Shown in pieces: positions 1 through 6,576 of a stretch of DNA of 15,317 nt. The stretch's first letter is position 1. Each line of letters begins with the position of its first letter. The notes below the pieces were generated by a model. The model did not search any database, was not told the DNA's origin, and saw only the letters and a program-made list of their open reading frames with translations. The position numbers and the translations under genes were made by a program. This DNA is from Emticicia fluvialis (lineage in GTDB: Bacteria; Bacteroidota; Bacteroidia; Cytophagales; Spirosomataceae): assembly GCF_024793945.1 (NCBI RefSeq), contig NZ_JANUSD010000028.1, forward strand, positions 1 through 15,317, in the 5' to 3' direction.

Positions 1-30
1 CAACAATGCCAAGTAAAAATCCGAACTTAT

Positions 31-67
31 AAAAAAAGAATCCAATTGAAAACTCCCAATTGGATTC
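31..67 (-). terminator. Hairpin with T-run reading leftward
   Basis: An 11-bp perfect inverted repeat (38-48 gaatccaattg, 57-67 caattggattc, loop 49-56) is followed on the minus strand by seven T residues (complement of 31-37). This is the form of an intrinsic terminator for leftward transcription. On the plus strand no T-tract directly follows the stem; the nearest T-run is at 78-83, ten bases later. It could end a rightward gene lying before the window, or a leftward transcript for which I see no gene. Confidence 0.5.
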
Positions 68-87
68 CGTAAATTAGTTTTTTAAAT

Positions 88-112
88 CTAAATAAGTGTA
101 TCGCTTATTTAG
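88..112. repeat. Small hairpin upstream of DUF1080 gene
   Basis: A 9-bp perfect inverted repeat, ctaaataag (88-96) and cttatttag (104-112), with a 7-nt loop, lies in the 266-bp region before the DUF1080 gene. It has no T-tract on either side, so it could be an operator or an RNA structure. Nothing else in 113-266 is recognisable: no tRNA, no credible small ORF and no exact TAnnTTTG promoter core. Confidence 0.35.
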
Positions 113-266
113 GACTAGACAATGCTCTGATAAGCCGCACTATGAATTTATTTAATGCACCTGATTGGTCCCATTTCTGAATTTATTGCTATTTTGCCGT
201 TAAAAACCACTTGCTGCAACAGAAAATACATTAACATAAATTTTATTCAACCAAAAAACACCTGAA

Positions 267-1211
267 ATGATAACTACATTAAAAAAATGTATCAGCGTTT
301 TTAGCCTTTTTGTTCTTTTAGGCACCACAGTATTTGCTCAACTGGCACCCATCAAAAGTATAGAAGGCCGATGGGACCTCACCATTAATCACGGAAACAG
401 AACGGCGCCGTCATGGTTAGAAGTAAACCACTCGGGTACCAAATTCCTGAACGGTTCTTTTGTAGGTGAGGGTGGAAGCGCCAGACCTATATCGCGCATT
501 AATTTTGCAGATGGTAAAGTTTCGTTTTCGGTTCCCCCGCAATGGGACGCCCTCGACAAAGATTATGTGGTAGAAGGCGTTTTAAAGGATGATAAACTGA
601 GCGGTACCATTACTACTCCTAAAGGTGAGGTTCTGAATTGGGTGGGTGTAAGAGCTGCCAAATTAAACAGCACCAGAACACCCGTTTGGGGTACGCCAAT
701 TAAACTTTTTAACGGCAAAAATCTGGACGGCTGGGAAGCCACAGGCACCAATAACCAATGGGTTGTAGAAAATGGTGTTTTAATAAGTCCGAAATCAGGC
801 TCTAACCTGCGTAGTGTTCGTACTTTCAACGACTTTAAACTGCATGTTGAGTTCAGATACCCTAAAGAAAGTAACAGCGGTGTGTATCTGAGAGGCAGAT
901 ATGAAGTGCAGGTAACCGACAGCGAGGGTAGAGAGCCTTCTAAAGACCAACTGGGAGCCATATATGGTTTCATTACACCACTTGAACTACCGTTGAAGTC
1001 GGCAGGTGAGTGGCAAAGTTTTGACATTACCTTAGTTGGAAGAGTAGTTACTGTAGCCCTGAACGGCAAGACCATTATCTACAAAAACGAGATTCCGGGT
1101 ATAACAGGTGGTGCCTTAGATAGCAATGAAGGTGAGCCTGGCCCGATTTTCTTTCAGGGAGACCACGGCCCCATTGAGTATAGAAATATCGTGATTACGC
1201 CTGCGAAGTAA
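267..1211 (+). CDS. Secreted DUF1080 (3-keto-disaccharide hydrolase-like) protein
   Basis: A 314-residue exported protein. Residues 1-25 form a signal peptide (KK, hydrophobic core, cleavage near VFAQ). Residues about 28-130 are a beta-rich N-terminal module (EGRWDLTI...). Residues about 144-312 match DUF1080, a concanavalin-like fold, with the typical LFNGKNLDGW opening, SGVYLRGRYEVQV, and a closing GPIFFQGDHGPIEYRNI. Some family members hydrolyse 3-keto-glycosides and others are only annotated as glucanase-like, so the substrate here is inferred at best. The ATG at 267 gives a complete signal peptide. The gene stands alone and converges on the serine hydrolase through a shared hairpin. No partner such as a GMC or Gfo/Idh oxidoreductase is visible next to it. 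Confidence 0.85.
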   Translation: MITTLKKCISVFSLFVLLGTTVFAQLAPIKSIEGRWDLTINHGNRTAPSWLEVNHSGTKFLNGSFVGEGGSARPISRINFADGKVSFSVPPQWDALDKDYVVEGVLKDDKLSGTITTPKGEVLNWVGVRAAKLNSTRTPVWGTPIKLFNGKNLDGWEATGTNNQWVVENGVLISPKSGSNLRSVRTFNDFKLHVEFRYPKESNSGVYLRGRYEVQVTDSEGREPSKDQLGAIYGFITPLELPLKSAGEWQSFDITLVGRVVTVALNGKTIIYKNEIPGITGGALDSNEGEPGPIFFQGDHGPIEYRNIVITPAK

Positions 1212-1221
1212 GTTATACTTC

Positions 1222-1261
1222 TAGTCCTGAAACAGGTTCACACAAACCTGTTTCAGGACTA
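1222..1261. terminator. Bidirectional hairpin between convergent genes
   Basis: A perfect 17-bp inverted repeat (1222-1238 and 1245-1261; inner arm agtcctgaaacaggtt) with a 6-nt loop lies 11 bp after the DUF1080 stop and 22 bp after the stop of the leftward serine hydrolase. T-tracts are weak on both sides. Position and stem strength support a shared terminator. Confidence 0.75.
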
Positions 1262-1283
1262 AATCTCCTTCTTACCTGCCATT

Positions 1284-2324
1284 CTATTTTTTAACCGCAG
1301 GAATAATATATTTCAGAAGCATTTCGAAAGGTAGCTTGCCACGCCAGTTGCCGTAGTTGCTACCCGTAAAAACGGCTGTTAACTTATATTCCGGAAGATA
1401 CATCAGGTATTGCCCACCATTGCCGGATGCAAACAGCACTTCTGTGTTAATGTCTTTATATTTCAGGTTTTCGCGGTACCAGAAGAATCCATAACGTGAG
1501 CTCTCGTATCTGGCATTGGGGATTCTGGAGTATCTGACAAATGAAAAATCGGTAACGATGTGGCAATCGGTAGATTTTTTTATCCAGTCTTTGCTCACAA
1601 TTTGCTTGCCCTTCCAGGTGCCTTCATTTTTTACCATATCAATAATCTTGAGCATATCGGCAGGCAGCATGTAAAATGAACCGGCTGTCATACCCTGACC
1701 TTTGGGCGAGACAGTCCATTTATAATCGGTGATTCCCAGCGGCAGAAAAAGGTTTTGTTTGGCAAATTCCATCACACTCATGCCGCTTGCCCTTGCTATA
1801 ATCTCTCCCATAATCATGGGTTCGTTAGAGTTATAAGACCAGTTTAGCCCCGGTTCTCTGATTAAGTCAACTCCCAGACAAAAAGCAACCCAGTCTTGTG
1901 TTTTAACCATTTCTACTTCGCATTCGGGGCCTATATCATAATACTCTTCACAGTTTAATCCCGACCGCATTTCCAGTAAATTACGGACAGTGATTTTACG
2001 TTTGCCTTCATGTTTCAATTCCGGAAAAAAGCGACCCAAATTATCATCTAATGACATCAGTTTTTTGTCGATAGCAATTCCTGCCAGCAGGCTGGTGATA
2101 GATTTAAAAGACGAGCGAGTGTCATGCTTCGTCTCTTTATTAAAACCATTAAAATATTCTTCTACAATAACCTTATCCCCCTGCTCAACTAAAATCGCAT
2201 CAATTTTAGGGTAAGTTTTATCAGCGACTTTGTCTTTTAGTTCTTTAACAAGCGGGCTGCCCTGCTGCTGTGCCTGGCAGTTTGTTAGTAATAGTAATAA
2301 TAGGGCGAAAAGTAGGTTTTTCAT
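1284..2324 (-). CDS. Lipoprotein serine hydrolase, class C beta-lactamase-like fold
   Basis: A 346-residue protein of the beta-lactamase/penicillin-binding-protein-like serine hydrolase family (Pfam Beta-lactamase). The N-terminus is a lipoprotein signal with lipobox LTNC and lipidated Cys16, so it is probably envelope-anchored. The SxxK motif is S71-S-F-K74, giving a likely nucleophile S71 and base K74. The second motif is Y164-N-S in WSYNSNEP, the YxS form rather than the YxN of true class C enzymes. The segment MGEIIARASG after it is typical of the family. A glycine-rich ASGNGGQ near residue 298 takes the place of the KTG/HxG motif. These variants suggest an esterase, D-aminopeptidase or transpeptidase-like role more than antibiotic resistance, but the substrate is unknown. 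The gene appears to be transcribed alone: the receptor gene upstream has its own terminator. Confidence 0.85.
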   Translation of the reverse strand: MKNLLFALLLLLLTNCQAQQQGSPLVKELKDKVADKTYPKIDAILVEQGDKVIVEEYFNGFNKETKHDTRSSFKSITSLLAGIAIDKKLMSLDDNLGRFFPELKHEGKRKITVRNLLEMRSGLNCEEYYDIGPECEVEMVKTQDWVAFCLGVDLIREPGLNWSYNSNEPMIMGEIIARASGMSVMEFAKQNLFLPLGITDYKWTVSPKGQGMTAGSFYMLPADMLKIIDMVKNEGTWKGKQIVSKDWIKKSTDCHIVTDFSFVRYSRIPNARYESSRYGFFWYRENLKYKDINTEVLFASGNGGQYLMYLPEYKLTAVFTGSNYGNWRGKLPFEMLLKYIIPAVKK

Positions 2325-2465
2325 GAATTGTTGGTAGAGGGGGAGTATAGGTTTTTATATAAACGTATATGTGTTATAAAGATATGTAAGTTCTTTTTTA
2401 TTTTTTGGTTTACCCTGAAGTACTTTAGCATAACCTATTTTAGCTTGAGACTAAACCGAATATAA

Positions 2466-2497
2466 AAACGCCTCAAAGCATCAGCTCTGAGGCGTTT
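2466..2497 (-). terminator. Intrinsic terminator of the receptor gene
   Basis: A 10-bp stem (aaacgcctca at 2466-2475, tgaggcgttt at 2488-2497) with a 12-nt loop lies 23 bp beyond the receptor stop codon. Read on the minus strand, it ends in a run of five T residues. It separates receptor transcription from the serine hydrolase gene. Confidence 0.8.
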
Positions 2498-2520
2498 CTG
2501 TATTTATAGACTATCTAATC

Positions 2521-5088
2521 TTAATTGCCACCGGCGCGTTTTTGTTCGGCTTCGGTAGCTGTGCTGCGGTTGCGGGCAGTTTTTACGTTCTGGTTTCCGA
2601 ATTTGTAAGAGAACGAGAAACGAACGGTTCTGCTGTCCCAACGGTTGTTCAAGAGCATGTTTACACCTGCAAAGTTGGTTTTACCCGACCAGAAACTGGT
2701 TAAGAAAATGTCATTGATGTTCAGTCTCAAAGTAGCCTTTTTGTTCCAGATGCTTTTTTGCAAACCTGCGTTTACTGCATATTGAGATTTACCCTGCATG
2801 ATACCGTACACATTAGGTGAGTTGTACCACATCGAAATTTCGGCTGACAAATTCTTAGGCAATTTAATGCTTTGGTTGGTATAGAAGTTATACGCCCATT
2901 GGCCTACGTTCAGGCTCTGATCAGATACCGTTCCGGTGTACTTGTTATAGTATACCGATACGTTGGTCTGTGAGTTCCACCATTTGGTAATCGGAATCGG
3001 CACGCTAAAGTTAACATTGATATTTTCAAATCTTGCAATGTTTTCCTGCGTTGCAAACGTGATTTTCTCAGTGTCAATGCCTTGTATGTTATTGTATTTT
3101 TTCAGTTTCTCCAAAACAGCCGGTACGCTTACAGCATTTTTAATCACCTCAGCCATGTAATCGTTGGTAACACTGTAACCTACGCTTGTTACAAATGCCT
3201 GTTTAAAGCTGTGTGTTAATTCAAACGAGTTGGTGTATTGCGGCATCAGGTATTCGTTTCCAAGTTGATAAGTGTATGGGTCAAGGAAATAAATGAACGG
3301 ATTCAGCGAATTATAATCCGGGCGGTCTATGCGTCGGCTGTATGAATACGTCAGTTGATTGTCCTTATTAATAGTCTGTGTTAAAAACAAACTCGGGAAC
3401 AGTTTTACATAATTTCGTTCACGAGATTCGTTCAAGGTTACTGATTTACCTTCTGAGTGTGTATGCTCCATACGCAAACCAGCCTGTAAATTGAATTTCT
3501 TGCTCAGCTCTTTGTTAAAGTTGGCATAAGCCGCGTTGATGTTCTCGGTATAGATAAAGTAGTTGGTACGTCCTTTGTCTACTGCACCATTCTGATAGAA
3601 TCTGATGTCGTTATCCGACTTCACCCAGCTACTTTTCACACCAAACTCCAGTTTGCCTTTAATTTTTGGCAGCGGATTCACATAATCAGCCTTTACAGCA
3701 AAGATGTTGTATTTGTTTGGCGCATTGCTGGTAATGTTTAGCGGTGTGCTGTATTCGGTTTCTACTTTATCAATGTACTTATAGAATCTCGAAACCATGC
3801 CTCTTTCCATTCCCTGGTTATTATAAACTGAATAATCTACGTCGGCAGTTAATTCTTTTCCGGTCGAATCGAAAGTATGTTTAAAGTTGGCGTTGAAAGT
3901 GGTGTTTGTCCAGGTTCTCAGATTACTCGAGGTTGTCACCAGACTTGAATCGGGCGTAACCGAGCCAATCTTTTTCATATATGTTATGTTACGGTTTGGG
4001 TTTGAACTCTCCCACGAACCCACATTACCAGTTATCAGCACACCCAGTGTGGTTTTTTTAGTTGCGTAATAATCTGTACCTAATTTATAGCTGAAATTCT
4101 GGTTTAACTGATAACGATACGCATATTGCTCAAACGTCTGGCCGCCAATTTCTCTTGAAAACGCATTGTTGTTGAAACGCTGGTTGTCAGAAAACGTAAG
4201 ATTCGTAAACGTATTGAATTTGCCCTGACGGTTGTTTAGATTGAGGCTGGTATTGTATTTTGGCATCAGACCGGGCTTCATTTGCTCTACAGCGGTAAGA
4301 TCTTTGTTTAGCCCGGTTTTTAGAAAAGGGGGCAAACTGATAGCCATACCTACCGACACGCTTCCGTTGGTGCCATAGTTTTTGTTTTTCTTGGTAACGA
4401 TATTGATAACCGCTTTACCGGCTGCATCGTAGCGCGACGATGGGTTTGAGATAATTTCGATTTTTTCAATTTGGTCGCTATTCATGTTTTTTAGCTGATT
4501 AGCCAGATCACTCTGCGACATATAGGTAGGTTTACCGTCCATCAGAATCAAAACGCCTTGTTTACCTTTCACGCTGATGTTATCGTTGTTGTCAACGGTA
4601 ACGCCCGGCGACTTCTGCAAAACCTCTAAGGCTGTGTTACCATTGGCAACAATACTACCTTCCACATTTACAACCAGCTTGTCGGCTTGTTGTTCTACAA
4701 AAGGTTTTTTGGCTGATACCGTTACTTCTTTCAGGCTTTGAGTATCCTGTTCAAGATGAATATTCGATAATTTTACATCAGGGTTTTCAGCGCTCAGAAC
4801 AATTTTCGGAGAATAGTATTTCTTGTACCCAACCATTGAAACCGAGACGATGAACTGGTTCTGTACTCCTGAAGTTAAAAACTGTTCCAGTTCAAATTTA
4901 CCTTCTGCGTCGCTTACACCACCTTTTACAAGTGTAGAGTCCTGGGCACGTAGTAGTAGCACATTGGCAAATGGTAGTGCCTGTTTTTTTTCATCAAAGA
5001 GGCTTCCTGATATCTTTCCTTTGTTAGTTTGGGCAAAAGAAATTAAACCCGCTCCTGCAAGCAGGAGTGTAAGTAATAGCTTTTTCAT
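2521..5088 (-). CDS. TonB-family outer membrane receptor, OMP_b-brl_3 type
   Basis: An 855-residue outer membrane protein. Residues 1-20 are a signal peptide (cleavage near SFAQ). Residues about 24-115 form a carboxypeptidase-regulatory-like beta-sandwich (GKISGSLFDEKKQALPFANV). Residues about 130-235 form a plug domain (LEVLQKSPGVTV..., VLILMDGKPTY, IEIISNPSSRYDAAG, INIVTKK). The rest is a long aromatic-rich beta-barrel matching OMP_b-brl_3, including YSYSRRIDRPDYNSLNPF. Proteins of this type are TonB-dependent-receptor relatives; the ligand cannot be read from sequence. No SusD-like lipoprotein is adjacent, so it is not part of a visible SusCD/polysaccharide-use locus. The last 20 or so residues are basic and polar (RNRSTATEAEQKRAGGN), extending past the normal terminal aromatic beta-strand. 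Transcription is probably monocistronic. Confidence 0.88.
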   Translation of the reverse strand: MKKLLLTLLLAGAGLISFAQTNKGKISGSLFDEKKQALPFANVLLLRAQDSTLVKGGVSDAEGKFELEQFLTSGVQNQFIVSVSMVGYKKYYSPKIVLSAENPDVKLSNIHLEQDTQSLKEVTVSAKKPFVEQQADKLVVNVEGSIVANGNTALEVLQKSPGVTVDNNDNISVKGKQGVLILMDGKPTYMSQSDLANQLKNMNSDQIEKIEIISNPSSRYDAAGKAVINIVTKKNKNYGTNGSVSVGMAISLPPFLKTGLNKDLTAVEQMKPGLMPKYNTSLNLNNRQGKFNTFTNLTFSDNQRFNNNAFSREIGGQTFEQYAYRYQLNQNFSYKLGTDYYATKKTTLGVLITGNVGSWESSNPNRNITYMKKIGSVTPDSSLVTTSSNLRTWTNTTFNANFKHTFDSTGKELTADVDYSVYNNQGMERGMVSRFYKYIDKVETEYSTPLNITSNAPNKYNIFAVKADYVNPLPKIKGKLEFGVKSSWVKSDNDIRFYQNGAVDKGRTNYFIYTENINAAYANFNKELSKKFNLQAGLRMEHTHSEGKSVTLNESRERNYVKLFPSLFLTQTINKDNQLTYSYSRRIDRPDYNSLNPFIYFLDPYTYQLGNEYLMPQYTNSFELTHSFKQAFVTSVGYSVTNDYMAEVIKNAVSVPAVLEKLKKYNNIQGIDTEKITFATQENIARFENINVNFSVPIPITKWWNSQTNVSVYYNKYTGTVSDQSLNVGQWAYNFYTNQSIKLPKNLSAEISMWYNSPNVYGIMQGKSQYAVNAGLQKSIWNKKATLRLNINDIFLTSFWSGKTNFAGVNMLLNNRWDSRTVRFSFSYKFGNQNVKTARNRSTATEAEQKRAGGN

Positions 5089-5305
5089 TGCTTTTTAATT
5101 GTAATTAGTAATAGCTTTTTGTTGAGTGAGTATCTTTAAACCAGCTTTTAAGTTCAGGTAAAGTCTGTTTTAAAGATGCGGGTCTGCTACCAATGCTGGT
5201 GTTTATTAACTGTTTTATTAAATGCTTTTCATAATTTTCTAAATTCACTCTTTCAATGCTCTGTTAGATGCGAAAGAATGTTCCAGGTTACATCTTGCCT
5301 TCTAA

Positions 5306-5335
5306 AAAACTGCCCCTAAAGCCTGAGACAGTTTT
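5306..5335 (-). terminator. Leftward terminator-like hairpin in receptor leader
   Basis: The arms aaaactg (5306-5312) and cagtttt (5329-5335) form a 7-bp stem. On the minus strand the second arm runs into six T residues (complement of 5304-5309, partly inside the arm). It lies between the candidate receptor promoter and the receptor start codon, so it could be an attenuator or the end of a short RNA. It could also be a distant terminator of the Xre gene. Confidence 0.4.
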
Positions 5336-5393
5336 ACTCATTAATTAACCTAGTCAAATTTAATGCTGTTAGCTCTTTCATAATTTTCTTGTA

Positions 5394-5419
5394 CAAACTT
5401 ATAGTACTTTGTAATGCAA
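5394..5419 (-). promoter_or_regulatory. Candidate promoter for the receptor gene
   Basis: The plus strand reads caaactta at 5394-5401, which on the minus strand is TAAGTTTG, an exact match to the Bacteroidota -7 core TAnnTTTG. A TTG (complement of 5417-5419) lies 15 bp upstream as a possible -33 element, a spacing a little shorter than usual. A second core match (5355-5362, caaattta) lacks a partner. Confidence 0.4.
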
Positions 5420-5469
5420 GGTAACTTATATTACATAAGTGGCTTTAAATTTTGATGAGTGGCAAAACC

Positions 5470-5492
5470 CTGCATTTGCCTGGTAGATGCAG
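5470..5492 (-). terminator. Hairpin just after the Xre gene
   Basis: The arms ctgcat (5470-5475) and atgcag (5487-5492) form a 6-bp stem 21 bp beyond the Xre stop codon. On the minus strand it is followed by gg and four T residues, a weak intrinsic-terminator shape suited to ending the DUF2975-Xre transcript. Confidence 0.45.
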
Positions 5493-5513
5493 CTTTTTGG
5501 CGTTAGGTTGCAC

Positions 5514-5732
5514 TTAAATTTTGTTTTTTTTAGGCAAATATTCCAGAATATCGCCCGGCTGGCACGCAAGTGCCTCACAGATAGCCTCTAAGGTTGAAAA
5601 CCTTACCGCCTTGGCTTTGCCTGTTTTTAGTATAGAAAGGTTAGGCAGGGTTATGTCTACTTTCTCGGCCAGTTCAGAAAGCGGCATCTTTCTTCGGGCC
5701 AGCATTACATCAAGATTTACAATTATAGGCAT
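5514..5732 (-). CDS. Small Xre/YozG-family HTH regulator
   Basis: A 72-residue protein that is almost entirely one helix-turn-helix domain (Cro/C1 type, residues about 7-62). ELAEKVDITLPNLSILKTGK is the two-helix core, and FSTLEAICEALACQPGDILEY is the typical end of YozG-like repressors. It lacks an effector domain. It starts 28 bp after the stop of the DUF2975 membrane protein on the same strand, so the two are very likely co-transcribed. Pairing of a DUF2975 protein with this kind of regulator is a recurring arrangement in Bacteroidota and Firmicutes. The membrane partner may control or be controlled by the regulator, but this is inference. Confidence 0.85.
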   Translation of the reverse strand: MPIIVNLDVMLARRKMPLSELAEKVDITLPNLSILKTGKAKAVRFSTLEAICEALACQPGDILEYLPKKNKI

Positions 5733-5760
5733 GGTTTTTATAAGTTTAAGTGGATTGGTA

Positions 5761-6318
5761 CTAAACAGTTAATTCGTTCTCTTCCTGCAGCTCAACGCCC
5801 CGTTTAAAGATTTGCGCCATTACGTAAACTACACCTGCCGAAAACAGGTATTGAAAGTTTGAGTTGAACATGCCTCCGTCTATTCCGGTTATGTGTTTGG
5901 CCAAATGATGCGCATAGCTATCTGCTGCAAAGTACACGATACCTAAACCAAGAATGGTATAGCTCATGTTTTCAATCAATGCCGCCACTTTCTTTGAGAA
6001 CGGAGAATGCAGGTTTATTTCCTGCAAAATAGTTCTCAGTTTTTCCCAAACCTGTATTTTCAGAACAGCAATGGCTATAACTAAAGACATAAGCGCCAGA
6101 TACGGAAATATATCATGATTGTTTTTCAGGTGGTCAAGACCTGTTCCGGTATTAAATGTGAAGGTAACGTTTACGTTACTGAATCTTCTCAGTAAGTCGG
6201 CAACATGGATTCCGATAAACGGAATGATAACTCTCGCTGCACTAATAATGGCTCCTATGTAGCCTATCAGGGCAACGATTTTAATGATGCTTAGGATACT
6301 TTGTGTTCTTGTTTTCAT
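5761..6318 (-). CDS. DUF2975 integral membrane protein
   Basis: A 185-residue inner membrane protein with four predicted hydrophobic segments, at about 11-35, 71-89, 119-134 and 156-171. Between segments two and three is the SPFSKK stretch, matching the conserved [N/S]PFS of DUF2975. The C-terminal AQIFKRGVELQEENELTV is the hallmark end of this family. The function of the family is not established. It is the first gene of a two-gene unit with the Xre regulator. The start at 6318 follows an AT-rich region, and no exact TAnnTTTG core is seen upstream. Confidence 0.88.
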   Translation of the reverse strand: MKTRTQSILSIIKIVALIGYIGAIISAARVIIPFIGIHVADLLRRFSNVNVTFTFNTGTGLDHLKNNHDIFPYLALMSLVIAIAVLKIQVWEKLRTILQEINLHSPFSKKVAALIENMSYTILGLGIVYFAADSYAHHLAKHITGIDGGMFNSNFQYLFSAGVVYVMAQIFKRGVELQEENELTV

Positions 6319-6464
6319 AATAATGTTTGTTATTTGATTGGTTTGATGGTGTAAATATATTAGATGGTTTATCGATAAACAATAAATATATATTAATAAA
6401 AGGAAAAATATTTATGAATAACGGGTTTTTAAGGATGAGTGGATGGGTGGCCGTGCGTGGCACG

Positions 6465-6493
6465 CCTTTATGCACGTAACGTGCGCTTAAAGG
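6465..6493. repeat. GC-rich hairpin upstream of the NAD synthetase promoter
   Basis: The stretch contains the near-palindrome gcacgtaacgtgc (6472-6484), flanked by ccttta (6465-6470) and taaagg (6488-6493). It can form a two-part stem with a small asymmetric internal loop. A further cgtgc-gtg-gcacg inverted repeat lies at 6452-6464. The stem abuts the candidate -33 element, so an operator role is possible; there is no T-tract on the plus strand. Confidence 0.4.
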
Positions 6494-6494
6494 G

Positions 6495-6522
6495 TTGGGG
6501 TTGGCAGATTTTCTTATATTTG
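6495..6522 (+). promoter_or_regulatory. Candidate promoter for NAD synthetase gene
   Basis: TATATTTG at 6515-6522 is an exact match to the Bacteroidota -7 consensus TAnnTTTG. TTG at 6495-6497 lies 17 bp upstream as the -33 element. The predicted leader to the start codon at 6577 is about 45-50 nt. Confidence 0.6.
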
Positions 6523-6576
6523 TAATTAGAAATCATTTGGTTCGGTTGAAAAGACGCGAATTAATAAATAATAACA

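Larger units (their letters stand above)
5089..5513. other. 425-bp non-coding region before the receptor gene
   Basis: No credible gene lies here. It holds a leftward promoter candidate (about 5394-5419) and two hairpins, 5306-5335 and 5470-5492, listed separately. The rest is AT-rich. A 6-bp inverted repeat, acttat/ataagt around 5424-5440, lies upstream of the promoter candidate. If that promoter is used, the receptor mRNA has a leader of roughly 300 nt. Confidence 0.5.

Noticed and set aside
563..1075. 170-residue minus-strand open frame inside the DUF1080 gene
   Set aside because: It lies fully antisense to a clearly recognisable domain protein and has no family-like motifs.
2521..5088. 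SusC/SusD polysaccharide utilisation locus
   Set aside because: The receptor is the OMP_b-brl_3 type, and no SusD-like lipoprotein or glycoside hydrolase cluster adjoins it.
6281..6475. 64-residue minus-strand frame overlapping the DUF2975 start
   Set aside because: It overlaps the well-supported DUF2975 start in another frame, crosses the intergenic palindromes and has no recognisable content.
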